Shown: one piece after another, positions 9,744 to 19,046 of the stretch
How the letters are laid out: each line of letters starts with the position of its first letter
How positions within the stretch are numbered: position 1 is the first letter of the stretch
Assembly: GCA_030428255.1 (NCBI GenBank)
Contig: JAUIBT010000016.1
Span: forward strand, 30,028-94,027
Direction: 5' to 3'
Length of the DNA: 64,000 bases
Source of the DNA: Alphaproteobacteria bacterium
Lineage (GTDB): Bacteria; Pseudomonadota; Alphaproteobacteria; UBA7985; JAUIBT01
Program-made: the position numbers and the translations under genes
The notes under the pieces: generated by a model
What the model was told of the DNA's origin: nothing
What the model saw: the letters and a program-made list of their open reading frames with translations, nothing else
The model's database searches: none

Positions 9744-10016
9744 CAGGACCCAAGGCTACAAGAGCCTCGGCAGCACCTGGCTCTCAGCTTGCAAGGCTCT
9801 GGCGCTGCGTTTTGCCTTGTGCGAACCTGCAAGCGGGCTCGATTCGACCTCAGTTGCGACAAGCATGTGGAAAATCGCCCCATGCGTTCGCTTGATATTG
9901 AAAAGCCCTGCGCGGCGCTTACATCTGCCCTAATCCCCGCAGTCTCACTCTAAGAGACGCAGTCGCCAAGTCCGCGCCTCAAACGCAGGATTTGTGCCCC
10001 AAGTTTGGAGACTTGA

Positions 10017-12446
10017 ATGAGCCTCATGGCCAACCCAACGACGGAAAAGCTCAACGTCCCGGTTCTGCCGCTACGCGATCTCGTGGTCTTTCCCCATATG
10101 ATCGTCACACTGTTTGTCGGTCGTGACAAGTCAGTCAAAGCCCTGGAAGAGATGGACGGAGAGGGCAAAGAAATTCTGCTGCTGACCCAGAAGAATGACG
10201 AGCAAGACGATCCCGCCCCCGAAGACCTGCATACCTTCGGGACCATCGCGAATGTCTTGCAGTACATCCGCCTTCCCGACGATACCATCAAGGTCTTGGT
10301 CGAGGGTGTCGGTCGCGCCCAGGTCCAAGACCTTCGCGACACTGGCGAGCGCTTCGAGGCGGACGTGGTGTTGCCGACCGAAGTGCTGGAGCCTAACGAG
10401 GAAACCGAGGCGCTGAAGCGTTCGGTCGTCAGTCAGTTTGAGCAGTACGTCAAGCTGAACAAAAAGGTCGTGCCTGAGGTCATGGTGACTGTCGGGCAGA
10501 TCCAAGACCCCTCCAAGCTGGCCGACGTTGTCGCCGCTCAGTTGTCGATTGAATTGCCCGAAAAGCAAGACCTGCTGGAAAGCCTGGACATCGCCGAGCG
10601 TCTGGAAAAGTCGCTGATGCACATGGAAGGCGAAATCGGCGTTCTGAAGGTGGAAAAGCGCATCCGCAGCCGCGTCAAGCGCCAGATGGAGAAGACCCAG
10701 CGCGAGTACTACTTGAATGAGCAAATGAAGGCCATTCAAAAGGAGCTGGGCGAAGGCGAAGACGGCAAGGACGAGCTGGGCGAACTGGAAGAGCAGATCA
10801 AGGCTAAAGCGCTGAGCGATGAAGCGCGCGAGAAAGCCGAGGCCGAGCTTAAGAAGCTGCGCAACATGAGCCCCATGTCCGCAGAAGCCACCGTGGTGCG
10901 CAACTATCTGGATTGGATTGTTGGGATTCCTTGGTCGGAATCCACTGAAGTCAAAGAAGATTTGGCGGCCGCCCAAGCCATCCTCGACGAAGACCACTAC
11001 GGGCTTGAAAAGGTCAAAGAGCGTATCGTCGAATATCTGGCCGTGCAAAAGCGCACCCAGAAGATGAAGGGCCCGATCTTGTGTTTGGTCGGCCCTCCTG
11101 GGGTCGGCAAGACCTCTTTGGGCAAGTCGATTGCCCGCGCCACTGGCCGTAATTTTGTGCGCATGTCCCTGGGCGGCGTGCGCGACGAGAGCGAAGTGCG
11201 CGGCCACCGTCGTACCTACATTGGCTCCATGCCCGGCAAAATCATTCAGGGCATGAAGAAAGCCAAATCGTCTAACCCTCTGTTCTTGCTCGATGAAATT
11301 GAGAAGTTGGGCCAAGACTGGCGCGGCGACCCGTCGTCTGCCTTGCTGGAAGTGCTGGACCCAGCACAGAACAGCACCTTCAATGACCACTATCTGGAAG
11401 TGGACTACGACCTGTCGGACGTCATGTTCATCACCACGGCCAACTCGTTGCGCATGCCGCAACCGCTGCTGGATCGTATGGAGATCATTCGCCTGTCCGG
11501 CTACACCGAAGAAGAAAAGATTGAGATCGCTAAGCGCCACCTGATCCCCAAGTCGGTCAGCGACCACGGCCTGGCGCCTGAGGAGCTGATCATCGAGGAT
11601 TCTGCCCTGCGCGACTTGGTGCGCTACTACACCCGTGAGGCGGGCGTGCGCAACCTGGAGCGCGAGCTGCAGAAGCTGGCGCGCAAAACCGTCAAGGCGC
11701 TTGAGGTCGATGGCAAGGACAAGCTGGTCATCTCAGCGGATAATCTGAATGACTATTCCGGCGTCCGCCGCTTCCGCTATGGCATGGCCGAGACTGAGGA
11801 CACCGTCGGCATGACCACCGGCCTGGCCTACACCGAAGTCGGCGGCGATCTGCTGACCATCGAGAGCGTCACTGTGCCTGGCAAGGGGCGCGTTGTGGCC
11901 ACCGGTCAGTTGGGTGACGTGATGAAGGAGTCGGTGCAAGCCGCTGAATCCTATGTCAAATCGCGTGCGCCGATGTTTGGCATCAAGCCGACCATCTTCA
12001 CCAAGCGCGATATCCACGTTCACGTGCCCGAGGGAGCAACACCCAAAGACGGCCCGTCGGCTGGTGTGGCTATGGTGACCTCGATCGTCTCGTTGTTGAC
12101 CGGCGTTCCTGTGCGCCACGACATCGCCATGACCGGTGAAGTTACTCTGCGTGGTCGCGTTCTGCCCATCGGCGGACTGAAAGAAAAGCTGTTGGCGGCC
12201 CTACGCGGCGGCATCAAAACTGTGCTGATCCCGGAGGAGAACGAAAAGGATCTGGCGGAGATCCCGGCCATCGTCACCGAAGGCCTGGAGATCATCCCGG
12301 TAGGCAACGCCGATCAGGTCTTGCAGCACGCGCTTAGTCATCCCTTGACCCCTATCGAGTGGGACGAGGAGAGCGAAGCCAAAGACGCGATCAAGCCCGA
12401 AGTTGCGACCTCGCCAACCTCCAGCGCCTCTCGCCTCACGCATTGA
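10017..12446 (+). CDS. lon: ATP-dependent Lon protease
   Basis: The 809-residue product has the N-terminal substrate-recognition domain ([15 protein letters not shown]), a central AAA+ domain with Walker [10 protein letters not shown] near residue 359, and the S16 protease domain. Its Ser-Lys dyad is Ser681 in DGPSAGVAM and Lys724 in GLKEKLL, 43 residues apart as in E. coli Lon. GGAG lies eight bases before the chosen ATG; a second ATG at 10026 is possible. The C-terminal ~30 residues are a low-complexity Ser/Pro/Thr tail. Lon degrades misfolded and regulatory proteins. The 273-base gap from clpX probably holds its own promoter. Confidence 0.97.
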   Translation: MSLMANPTTEKLNVPVLPLRDLVVFPHMIVTLFVGRDKSVKALEEMDGEGKEILLLTQKNDEQDDPAPEDLHTFGTIANVLQYIRLPDDTIKVLVEGVGRAQVQDLRDTGERFEADVVLPTEVLEPNEETEALKRSVVSQFEQYVKLNKKVVPEVMVTVGQIQDPSKLADVVAAQLSIELPEKQDLLESLDIAERLEKSLMHMEGEIGVLKVEKRIRSRVKRQMEKTQREYYLNEQMKAIQKELGEGEDGKDELGELEEQIKAKALSDEAREKAEAELKKLRNMSPMSAEATVVRNYLDWIVGIPWSESTEVKEDLAAAQAILDEDHYGLEKVKERIVEYLAVQKRTQKMKGPILCLVGPPGVGKTSLGKSIARATGRNFVRMSLGGVRDESEVRGHRRTYIGSMPGKIIQGMKKAKSSNPLFLLDEIEKLGQDWRGDPSSALLEVLDPAQNSTFNDHYLEVDYDLSDVMFITTANSLRMPQPLLDRMEIIRLSGYTEEEKIEIAKRHLIPKSVSDHGLAPEELIIEDSALRDLVRYYTREAGVRNLERELQKLARKTVKALEVDGKDKLVISADNLNDYSGVRRFRYGMAETEDTVGMTTGLAYTEVGGDLLTIESVTVPGKGRVVATGQLGDVMKESVQAAESYVKSRAPMFGIKPTIFTKRDIHVHVPEGATPKDGPSAGVAMVTSIVSLLTGVPVRHDIAMTGEVTLRGRVLPIGGLKEKLLAALRGGIKTVLIPEENEKDLAEIPAIVTEGLEIIPVGNADQVLQHALSHPLTPIEWDEESEAKDAIKPEVATSPTSSASRLTH

Positions 12447-12455
12447 AAGCACCGG

Positions 12456-12485
12456 ATGGATCAAGTGGTTCGCCACCTGATCCAT
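12456..12485. other. Strong 30-base hairpin just after lon
   Basis: ATGGATCA-x-GTGG and CCAC-x-TGATCCAT pair around a TTCG loop, with one mismatch. It begins ten bases after the lon stop. No T-run follows, so it may be a 3' stabilising or rho-associated hairpin rather than a classical terminator. Confidence 0.7.
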
Positions 12486-12791
12486 CTCAATCGGAGCCAG
12501 CCGCTGCGCTTGTGCCGACAAGCTCCGGACTCGCGGGACGCCCAACCTACCTTGGGTGGTTTTGGGACTAGGACACCTGTAGCCAACCCGGCTAGCGAGG
12601 CTGAACCGTCTGCAAACGCTAGCCAGCAGCCGTCAAGCGAACCGAAGATTCAGGTGCCGCACCAGAAGCCGACTCACGAGGGAGCGGATCACCCGGCTGC
12701 AGATCACCGGTCTGCGGATCACCGGGCGATGCCTCAGGGCGAAGTCAAACAGGCGCGCAAACGCTCCGGAGTGTGGCCCTTTTCTCGTTAA
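12456..12791 (+). CDS. Low-complexity small ORF downstream of lon (uncertain)
   Basis: This open frame of 111 codons would start inside the hairpin after lon. The product is rich in Pro, Ser, His and Gln. It has three near-identical five-residue units (ADHPA, ADHRS, ADHRA) encoded by three 15-base repeats at 12685-12729, and a basic C-terminus ending in KRSGVWPFSR. There is no clear ribosome-binding site and no recognisable domain. It may be a real disordered protein or a chance frame; I lean slightly to chance because the start codon is sequestered. Confidence 0.3.
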   Translation: MDQVVRHLIHLNRSQPLRLCRQAPDSRDAQPTLGGFGTRTPVANPASEAEPSANASQQPSSEPKIQVPHQKPTHEGADHPAADHRSADHRAMPQGEVKQARKRSGVWPFSR

Positions 12792-13296
12792 GGCAAACTG
12801 CGCGCAGTTGGATTCGATTGCGCCAAGGTCGCCTTGGCTGAGCTTGCAATCAAATCAAGGTGTCGTAGCGAAGCCGCATCGCACCGCGCCATGCGCGTCT
12901 TTGCGTCGACATGCATTGCAACGACGGGACAAACGGCAAGGCTTTCACGTCGGCGCAGTGATTGCATAGGAGCGGGGTCGACAATGCCCTTCGAGGTGGC
13001 ATCGGGCGAGAGGTTTTGATCACCCCCCAGCACGGCCGAGCAGTCGGTGCCAATAGAAACAAACTGCGTTGGCCAGACTGTTCAGCCATGCGGCCCAACA
13101 TGCGTTGCGACACGCGATCGCCGCCGGTAGCCCAGGCACCATGACGAAGCATCGCGTTGACACCCACATATGCAGCGCCTGTTCCTGGGTGAAAAGCAGG
13201 CCAGCGGCCGGTGCATCGGTGACGCCTTGGCACTACGGGCTTGAGCATGTTGCCGCCGGCTGCAGGCGCAGATTTACGTTTACAAACAGGCTCCAA
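12788..13296 (-). pseudogene. Probable frameshifted gene remnant, function unknown
   Basis: Two leftward frames look coding and join near 13082. The upstream part includes YVGVNAMLRHGAWATGGD and GRMAEQ. The downstream part, in another frame, continues TVWPTQFVSIGTDCSAVLGG, later ESLAVCPVVAMHV, to the TAA at 12788. A single deleted base near 13082 would connect them into one product of about 165 residues. The codons in both parts are GC-rich at third positions, unlike the alternative frames there. I do not recognise the family. A sequencing error or two unrelated chance frames are the alternatives. This region otherwise fills the gap between the small ORF and the helicase gene. Confidence 0.35.
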
Positions 13297-13333
13297 AGAC
13301 CGAACCCCGGGAACCTCGCCCGCGCAGGGCCCT

Positions 13334-15205
13334 CTAGGTCTCGCCGTGCTGCAGACGCAGCTTACGGCGCAGGTGACGCAAGGTCCGCAGACGCGTCAAA
13401 CGTTGCTTGGTCTGCGAGCGACCCTTACGGTTCCGTGGTGCGCGCCCGTCGCGACCCTGTGCCGATTTGCCAGCCTTACGCGAGCCGCCACGGGTTTTCT
13501 TTGCGCGTTTGTTCTCTTTTTTATCCCCTGCTTCGCCATCAGCTTCGCCCACGTCGACCGTCGAGACCGGTTTGCGCTCCGCCTTGCCAGCGCCGCTGCT
13601 GCCGTTCGCAGCCCCGCGCTCGCTGATAACGTCAACGTACCAGCCTTCCTCCCCAACGAAGAAGGCAGGCACATGCGCCTCAAAGGCAGACCTTGCGCGC
13701 CGCATTTGATCGCTGTCATCGTCGCGATAGAAGTCCGCTGGATTGCTCGGCATGTCCTGCACATCGCGATCCGCAGGATGGGTCGAACGCGCTCGGCGGC
13801 GTTCTTCGCGCGTCAGTTTGCGGTCATTGGTATCCTCGCCGCTGGGGCGGTTGTCGCGGCTTTGATCGCGACCGGAGCTCTTGTCGCGCTCTGCACGCTT
13901 GCTGTGTTCTGAACTCTTGTCGTGTTCTGGGCTTGCTTCGGCGCGTCCCTCGCCCCGATTGCGGCCACCGCGCCCTCCAGACTCGCCGTCCTTGTTCCCC
14001 CGTCCGTCGCGGCGTCCATCGCGCCGTCCATCCCGGCGGCCTCGACGGTCGCTTCGCTCTTCGTTCTTCTCTTGCTCCGAGGGGGCCAGCGCCTCAATCT
14101 CCAGCCGCTCAATGTCGGTCTTGATCAGCTCTTGAATCGCTTCGACCAGCTTGTCGTCATCCGGCGTCGCGATTGTAAACGCGCGCCCTTCCTTGCCCGC
14201 TCGCCCGGTACGACCAATGCGGTGGACATAATCTTCAGCGTTAAAGGGGACATCAAAGTTGAATACGTGGCTCAAGTCGGAAATATCAATGCCGCGCGCG
14301 GCAACATCCGAGCAGACCAACAGCTTGGCATTGCCTTGGCGGAAATAGTCAAGCGACTGGGTGCGCTGAGACTGGCTTAGATCGCCGTGCAGCGCCACCG
14401 CCTTGTGACCGTGACGCTCCAGGCTATCGACCAAAACCGAAATGTCGCGCTTGCGATTACAGAATACAAAGCCGTTCTTGACATCTTCGACTTCCAGCAA
14501 ATGGCGCAGCGCCTTTCGCTTGTCGCGCTTGCCGACCTCGCACAAGAAGTGCTTGACCGTTACGGCCGTCGATTGGGGTGCAGAAACGGTGATCTCGCGC
14601 GGATTGGATAGGAACTTGTCCGCGATTTTCTTGATCGCTGGGGCCATAGTGGCCGAGAAAAACAACGTCTGGCGATTGTACGGCAGCGAGGCAACGATGG
14701 TTTCAACATCGGGAATAAAGCCCATGTCCATCATGCGATCGGCCTCGTCGATCACCAGGATCTTAACGTCGTTCAACATGATGCGGCCGCGCTCACACAG
14801 GTCCATCAAGCGGCCCGGCGTGGCGATCAGGACATCGACGCCCTTGTCGATGGCTTGCTCTTGTTCACGCATCGAGGTGCCACCGATCAGCAAAGCCATT
14901 TGCAGATCGCTGTACTTGCCGTAGGCGATGAAGTTTTCAGCGATTTGCTGCGCCAGCTCGCGTGTGGGGCTCAAGATCAACGAGCGGGGCATGCGCGCGC
15001 GTGAGCGGCCATGCGCCAAAATGTCGATCATTGGCAATGTGAAGGAGGCGGTTTTGCCTGTTCCGGTCTGTGCGCATCCCAAGACGTCGCGTGCCATCAA
15101 GATGGCGGGGATGGCTTTTTCTTGGATCGGGGTCGGACTGCCGTAGCCCTTTTCAGAAATGGCGCGAAGGAGTTCGTCGCTAAGACCGAGGTTTTCAAAT
15201 CCCAT
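13334..15205 (-). CDS. DEAD-box RNA helicase, RhlE type, with long Arg/Gly-rich tail
   Basis: The 623-residue product starts with FENLGLSDELLRAI, the usual Q-motif region. It then carries SPTPIQEKAIP, AQTGTGKT (motif I), SPTRELAQQ (Ia), VIDEADRMMDMG (II), SAT (III), and RGIDI plus HRIGRTGRAG (V/VI). The core ends near residue 380. The remaining ~240 residues are charged and repetitive, including RRDGRRDGRRDGRGNKDG, and end in a basic RNRKGRSQTKQRL-type segment. Such tails bind RNA and can drive condensates. A TTG at 15262 would add 19 residues, but the conserved motif favours the ATG at 15205, despite no clear ribosome-binding site. Likely role: mRNA decay or ribosome assembly. Confidence 0.93.
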   Translation of the reverse strand: MGFENLGLSDELLRAISEKGYGSPTPIQEKAIPAILMARDVLGCAQTGTGKTASFTLPMIDILAHGRSRARMPRSLILSPTRELAQQIAENFIAYGKYSDLQMALLIGGTSMREQEQAIDKGVDVLIATPGRLMDLCERGRIMLNDVKILVIDEADRMMDMGFIPDVETIVASLPYNRQTLFFSATMAPAIKKIADKFLSNPREITVSAPQSTAVTVKHFLCEVGKRDKRKALRHLLEVEDVKNGFVFCNRKRDISVLVDSLERHGHKAVALHGDLSQSQRTQSLDYFRQGNAKLLVCSDVAARGIDISDLSHVFNFDVPFNAEDYVHRIGRTGRAGKEGRAFTIATPDDDKLVEAIQELIKTDIERLEIEALAPSEQEKNEERSDRRGRRDGRRDGRRDGRGNKDGESGGRGGRNRGEGRAEASPEHDKSSEHSKRAERDKSSGRDQSRDNRPSGEDTNDRKLTREERRRARSTHPADRDVQDMPSNPADFYRDDDSDQMRRARSAFEAHVPAFFVGEEGWYVDVISERGAANGSSGAGKAERKPVSTVDVGEADGEAGDKKENKRAKKTRGGSRKAGKSAQGRDGRAPRNRKGRSQTKQRLTRLRTLRHLRRKLRLQHGET

Positions 15206-15506
15206 GGAGAATGTGGCTCGTAGTAGGGCTTCGGGCAAAAGGTCGGGCGAGCGCGGTTTCAACCGCGTGCCAGGACGCCAGGAAGCCTTTGGTTCTTGTG
15301 CTCTGCGGCCGCAAGGGGGCGCAACAGAGAGGCGGGTCGCGCTTCTCTCGCTAAGCGCAGCGGGCGGCCCAAACCAAATTACAGGCCTTCAATCACCCGA
15401 CCCTATACTCTGGTGCGCGGCAAACAGCAAGGCTTGGCTTCTCAAGGGTGGCAAAAAGTGCCGTGAAGCCAAGATTCGCGAACCAAATGCGGTAAGGACC
15501 GCTCGA
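15206..15506. other. Intergenic region with a long inverted repeat
   Basis: About 300 bases lie between the helicase gene and the end of the aminotransferase gene. CTTGGCTTC (15433-15441) and GAAGCCAAG (15465-15473) are perfect complements. Inside them, GGCA and TGCC flank AAAAG, giving a two-tier hairpin. It may end the leftward aminotransferase transcript, but no U-tract follows. No gene is evident. Confidence 0.5.
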
Positions 15507-16814
15507 TTATCCCTGCTTTTGCAGCGCGTCGGCGGCTACAGCGATGGCCTGCTCTGTTAGCGCCAAGTCTTCCTCACTGTGAGCAACCGACATGTACAGC
15601 TTGCCCGCCGACTTGAAAATGCCTTGCGCGCGCAGAGCCGCATTCCAAGCCGCACTCTGCCCCGCATCCCCCTTTAGGCCATCGCGATAGCTCAGCACGC
15701 GCTGGCCAGTGAACACCACGTCAAATAGATAGGGCTCGCCAACGATCTGGTGCGCAACCCCGACCCGTTCCAAGTTCTGGTGGATACAGCCCATGATGCG
15801 TTTGCCCTTGGCCTCCAGGGCTTCATAGGTGCCGGGGCGCCGCAAGATCTCCAGGGTCTTGAGCCCCGCAACGGCCGCCATAGGGTTGCCGCTCAAGGTG
15901 CCGACTTGGAACAAGAACCCCGCCTCGCCGACCTTGGCCTTGTCGAAATGAGCCATGATGTCGGCCCGTCCAGCAATGGCGGCCAAAGGGAAGCCGCCGC
16001 CGATGGTCTTGCCCAAGGTCGCAACGTCTGGAGTCACGCCGTACAAGGTTTGCGCACCGCCGTAACCAAAGCGAAATCCAGTCACCACCTCATCGAAGAT
16101 CAAAACCATGCCGTGCGCATCGGCTTCGGCGCGCAACATGGCCAAAAACCCTGGCTCGGGCGGGATTAGGCGCTGTAAGGGCTCAACAATAATGCCTGCA
16201 ATTTCGTGGGCGTGTTCCGCGATGATCTGGCGGGTGGCCTCGAAGTCATTAAAGGGCGCGACCAGAACGCCATCGCTGGCCGAAGCTGGCAGGCCTGCTG
16301 TGTCAGGCATCGCCAAGGGGAAATTGACCAGAGTCTTGGGGGCCATGCTCATCAGGGCCTCAGCCGACATACCGTGATAGCCGCCTTCAAATTTCAGGAT
16401 CTTCTCGCGCCCTGTGTGAGCCCGCGCCAGGCGCATGGCGTACATATCCGCCTCCCCGCCTGTCGAAACATAGCGCAACTGATCCGCACAGGGCAGCGCC
16501 GCACAAATGACCTCGGCCAGTTCGATCCCCGCCGTGTTGTTGGCAAAGAATGTCAGACCCTTGCCGAGTTGCTCACGAATGGCCTCATCGACCTCAGGAT
16601 GGCCGTGGCCCAGCAACATGGGGCCTGACCCGATCAGATAGTCGATATACTCGCGTCCGGCCTCGTCCCAAATGCGCGACCCCTGTCCGCGCTGAATGAT
16701 GACCTCGGGCTCAAAGTTGCCAAAGCCACCGGCGGGCAGGATCTGACGCGCGCGCGCCTGCCAAGCGTCAAGTTGGTCGAGATGGGCATCCGAAGTGGGC
16801 GTAGCGAGCGGCAT
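15507..16814 (-). CDS. Class III PLP-dependent aminotransferase, glutamate-1-semialdehyde aminomutase-like
   Basis: The 435-residue enzyme has the class III fold. The PLP lysine lies in TLGKTIGGGFPLAA, the cofactor-ring Asp in LIFDEVVTGFRFGYGG, and phosphate-loop residues in STGGEADMYAMRLAR. It resembles HemL, but alphaproteobacteria normally make 5-aminolevulinate with ALA synthase, so a related amine or beta-amino-acid transamination is more likely. A longer reading to 16955 adds 47 residues that do not fit the family, so I chose the ATG at 16814. It is divergent from the unknown gene at 17.1 kb. The substrate cannot be read from sequence. Confidence 0.85.
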   Translation of the reverse strand: MPLATPTSDAHLDQLDAWQARARQILPAGGFGNFEPEVIIQRGQGSRIWDEAGREYIDYLIGSGPMLLGHGHPEVDEAIREQLGKGLTFFANNTAGIELAEVICAALPCADQLRYVSTGGEADMYAMRLARAHTGREKILKFEGGYHGMSAEALMSMAPKTLVNFPLAMPDTAGLPASASDGVLVAPFNDFEATRQIIAEHAHEIAGIIVEPLQRLIPPEPGFLAMLRAEADAHGMVLIFDEVVTGFRFGYGGAQTLYGVTPDVATLGKTIGGGFPLAAIAGRADIMAHFDKAKVGEAGFLFQVGTLSGNPMAAVAGLKTLEILRRPGTYEALEAKGKRIMGCIHQNLERVGVAHQIVGEPYLFDVVFTGQRVLSYRDGLKGDAGQSAAWNAALRAQGIFKSAGKLYMSVAHSEEDLALTEQAIAVAADALQKQG

Positions 16815-17109
16815 GAGGCGGGCCTTTTTTAAAGTGACGCTAAATTTCTTAGCAATCGGGCCTCCAGCTTGCGCGGACAAATCCGACACGAAGGCGGCAG
16901 GGCGCGCTACGGCTAGCTCTGGTTTGCGGCCCAAAAAGACCGCAAGGTCCAGCAAATGCGATCACAAGGCTTCACAACCTGACAGCATATACAACTCAAG
17001 ATGAATTCTAGCTGAACAAATCTGGAAATTTCGCTGAAATTTTACATGTGAAGCGGTACAAGCGGCGCAAAATTGGCTTAGGCCTTCCACTGCAAACGAC
17101 ACAGCAAAG

Positions 17110-17748
17110 TTGGTAACGGCGTGTTCCAAGCGCGCTCTGCCACCCCAACCCAAGATACGAGATAGTCCCTTGTCTGACTTCAAACCAACCGCACTGGATC
17201 TGCTAGCAGGCTCGTCGCTGGCTGAAGAAGCTGAGGCGCACCCCGCGCAAGGCTCGGAGCAGCACAGCACGCATGGCGGTTCGGCCATCACCCTCAGCAC
17301 GCTGATGGAAATGGCAGACAGAAATGAGCGCGTGACACGGCTTCAGCATGACGGTGGCCCCATCTCGTTCTCTCTCGCCAGAGCCTATATGTCCATGCTG
17401 CACCACCGCCAGCAAGCCGGCCGCCCCCACGCAGTCAGCCTGCATGCCGTAGCAGCAGGCAGCGACGGCATTCGCTTGCGCAAGATCGGCAAGCACGCGC
17501 TGGAAATCAAACCGAGCAATGATGCATTGTTCATCATCTTGAACTTGGATGCTTCGACTTCAGGTGATGCAGCCGCTCACCCCACTGCCATCGATCTTGT
17601 TGGCAGCATGGGCGATATCTTGTCGCTGGATCTGCCTGCCCCCATTGGCAGCGTCATTCAAATGGGCCTTCCCATCGGTGACGGTCAGGCCCAGACATTC
17701 CAACGTTTGATTGATGACCCAGCAACGCTTATACAGCTATCGACCTAA
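17110..17748 (+). CDS. Unknown soluble protein, first gene of the 17-22 kb envelope locus
   Basis: The frame gives up to 212 residues from a TTG at 17110; a TTG at 17170 or a later ATG is equally possible, since no ribosome-binding site decides it. There is no signal peptide or membrane segment, so it is probably cytosolic. The C-terminal half looks beta-rich (IRLRKIGKHALEIKPSNDA, ILSLDLPAPIGSVIQMGLP) and ends in DPATLIQLST. I do not recognise a family. It precedes the membrane protein by 77 bases on the same strand, so it may act with it. Confidence 0.6.
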   Translation: MVTACSKRALPPQPKIRDSPLSDFKPTALDLLAGSSLAEEAEAHPAQGSEQHSTHGGSAITLSTLMEMADRNERVTRLQHDGGPISFSLARAYMSMLHHRQQAGRPHAVSLHAVAAGSDGIRLRKIGKHALEIKPSNDALFIILNLDASTSGDAAAHPTAIDLVGSMGDILSLDLPAPIGSVIQMGLPIGDGQAQTFQRLIDDPATLIQLST

Positions 17749-17825
17749 GTATTTGCGCTGCCCAGCCTTCAGCCTCATCGTGATCTAGCGACAGGGTTTG
17801 GCCGCGCCCTAGCCCGAGGCCGAGC

Positions 17826-18989
17826 GTGACAAGCACCGCGATCCTAATTCCGACCACTGCTGGCCTGCGGCGCGTGTGCTCGGCACGCTTTCGCGAAGAG
17901 CTCCCGCTCAGCCAAATTCGCCTGGACGGCAGCTTTACACCCTTTCCCCAGTCGCAAGCGGCTCACCAATTGGTCTCCGGTCCATTGCGCGGCTTATCTG
18001 CCGAAGGACTCAGTTTCGACTTAGCCCTGGATGGCGAGATCGAGGACGGCCGCTCTTGGGAACTTGGCTTTGCGACAGCTTGGAGCTTTGCTCGCTTTTG
18101 GCCGGACCATCTGACCGGCGATGTTGATCAAGCCGAGCGTGTGATTTGGGTTACCGGCGCGATCGACATGGATCTGGCTCCGCAAGCCGCCGCCTACTTT
18201 CTGTCCACTAAGCTCGCCTTAAGCGCTGACCTGTTCGACGCTATTGACGCCAAAGGCCAAGAGCTTTGGGTCATAGCACCGCCGAAGCTGGGCTCCGACG
18301 ACGAAGCCGCCTTAGCCGCATTGAGCGCAAAGGGCCAAGCCCGCGTTCTGCGGCCCAGCCACGTGCAGGATGTGTTGGAAGCGCTGGGGCCGCTCAATGA
18401 GCCCGGCATCGCAAGCCCCCCGCCCGCTGATCATACAACAGAGCCACTGCCCGCGGCGTCGCCGGAGGTCCCAGGCAGCTCGAGCCCTTTGGCGCCTTCG
18501 CATGCAAAGCCCGCCTTTGGCCGACCTATGATCATGGCTCTGGCGCTGGGCGGGCTTGGACTGCTTGCCGGGGTCGGACTACTGCTTTGGAGCTTGGCAC
18601 CCAGCCCGCAAGCCCCGCAACTAGGCCTGATTGCCCACCATCTCAGTGAAGGGGATAAGACTTGCGTCGACCTGATTTTCGGCCAAACACAGGTCGTACC
18701 GGGCCAAGCGCAAGACCTAGATCTCAGCGCGCCTCTTCTCCTAACCAGTCAGGGCCTTTGCCAGCTCGAACTCATCAATCCCGGCCCAGTAGCGCTGGCC
18801 CTCAGCTTGCCCACGGCCCTTAGCCGTCTTGCCGTCCATGACCTGTATCGCAATGAGGCGAAAATCGACATGCCAGCGGGCGCACGTCTGACAATTTCCC
18901 TCTCCGCTTTTCCACCTAAGCAGCAAGTGGTGATGATGGCCGACAGCGAAGCTGGAACCCAAGGCCAATTCATCATAGATTTTCAATAA
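17826..18989 (+). CDS. Single-pass membrane protein with Lon (S16)-like cytosolic domain and periplasmic two-Cys domain
   Basis: The 387-residue product starts at a GTG with GAGG upstream. Residues 1-190 have no signal peptide and resemble an S16 protease fold: DGRSWELGFATA (Ser77), then WVTGAIDMD and STKLAL (Lys129). In Lon the dyad Lys lies 17 residues after the TG glycine; here it lies 18 after, though the Ser-Lys distance is 52 rather than 43. A Pro/Ser-rich linker leads to one transmembrane helix (~235-257). The C-terminal ~130 residues should be periplasmic, with Cys280 and Cys312 spaced as in the next gene's product. The S16 reading is my inference and the domain may be inactive. Confidence 0.65.
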   Translation: MTSTAILIPTTAGLRRVCSARFREELPLSQIRLDGSFTPFPQSQAAHQLVSGPLRGLSAEGLSFDLALDGEIEDGRSWELGFATAWSFARFWPDHLTGDVDQAERVIWVTGAIDMDLAPQAAAYFLSTKLALSADLFDAIDAKGQELWVIAPPKLGSDDEAALAALSAKGQARVLRPSHVQDVLEALGPLNEPGIASPPPADHTTEPLPAASPEVPGSSSPLAPSHAKPAFGRPMIMALALGGLGLLAGVGLLLWSLAPSPQAPQLGLIAHHLSEGDKTCVDLIFGQTQVVPGQAQDLDLSAPLLLTSQGLCQLELINPGPVALALSLPTALSRLAVHDLYRNEAKIDMPAGARLTISLSAFPPKQQVVMMADSEAGTQGQFIIDFQ

Positions 18990-19046
18990 GTTGTGCCGCA
19001 GATCTGGTTGCGGCGCTCAGCGTACCTTACGCCAGGAGCCTCGCCC

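Noticed and set aside
9744..10016. CTTGATATT and CCCCATG strings upstream of lon resembling a heat-shock (RpoH) promoter
   Set aside because: The spacing between the two elements does not fit the known consensus in any combination I tried.
10131..11567. Long leftward open frame opposite lon (478 codons)
   Set aside because: It is fully antisense to conserved lon codons; its His/Gln/Leu-rich product is a shadow of GC-rich codon bias.
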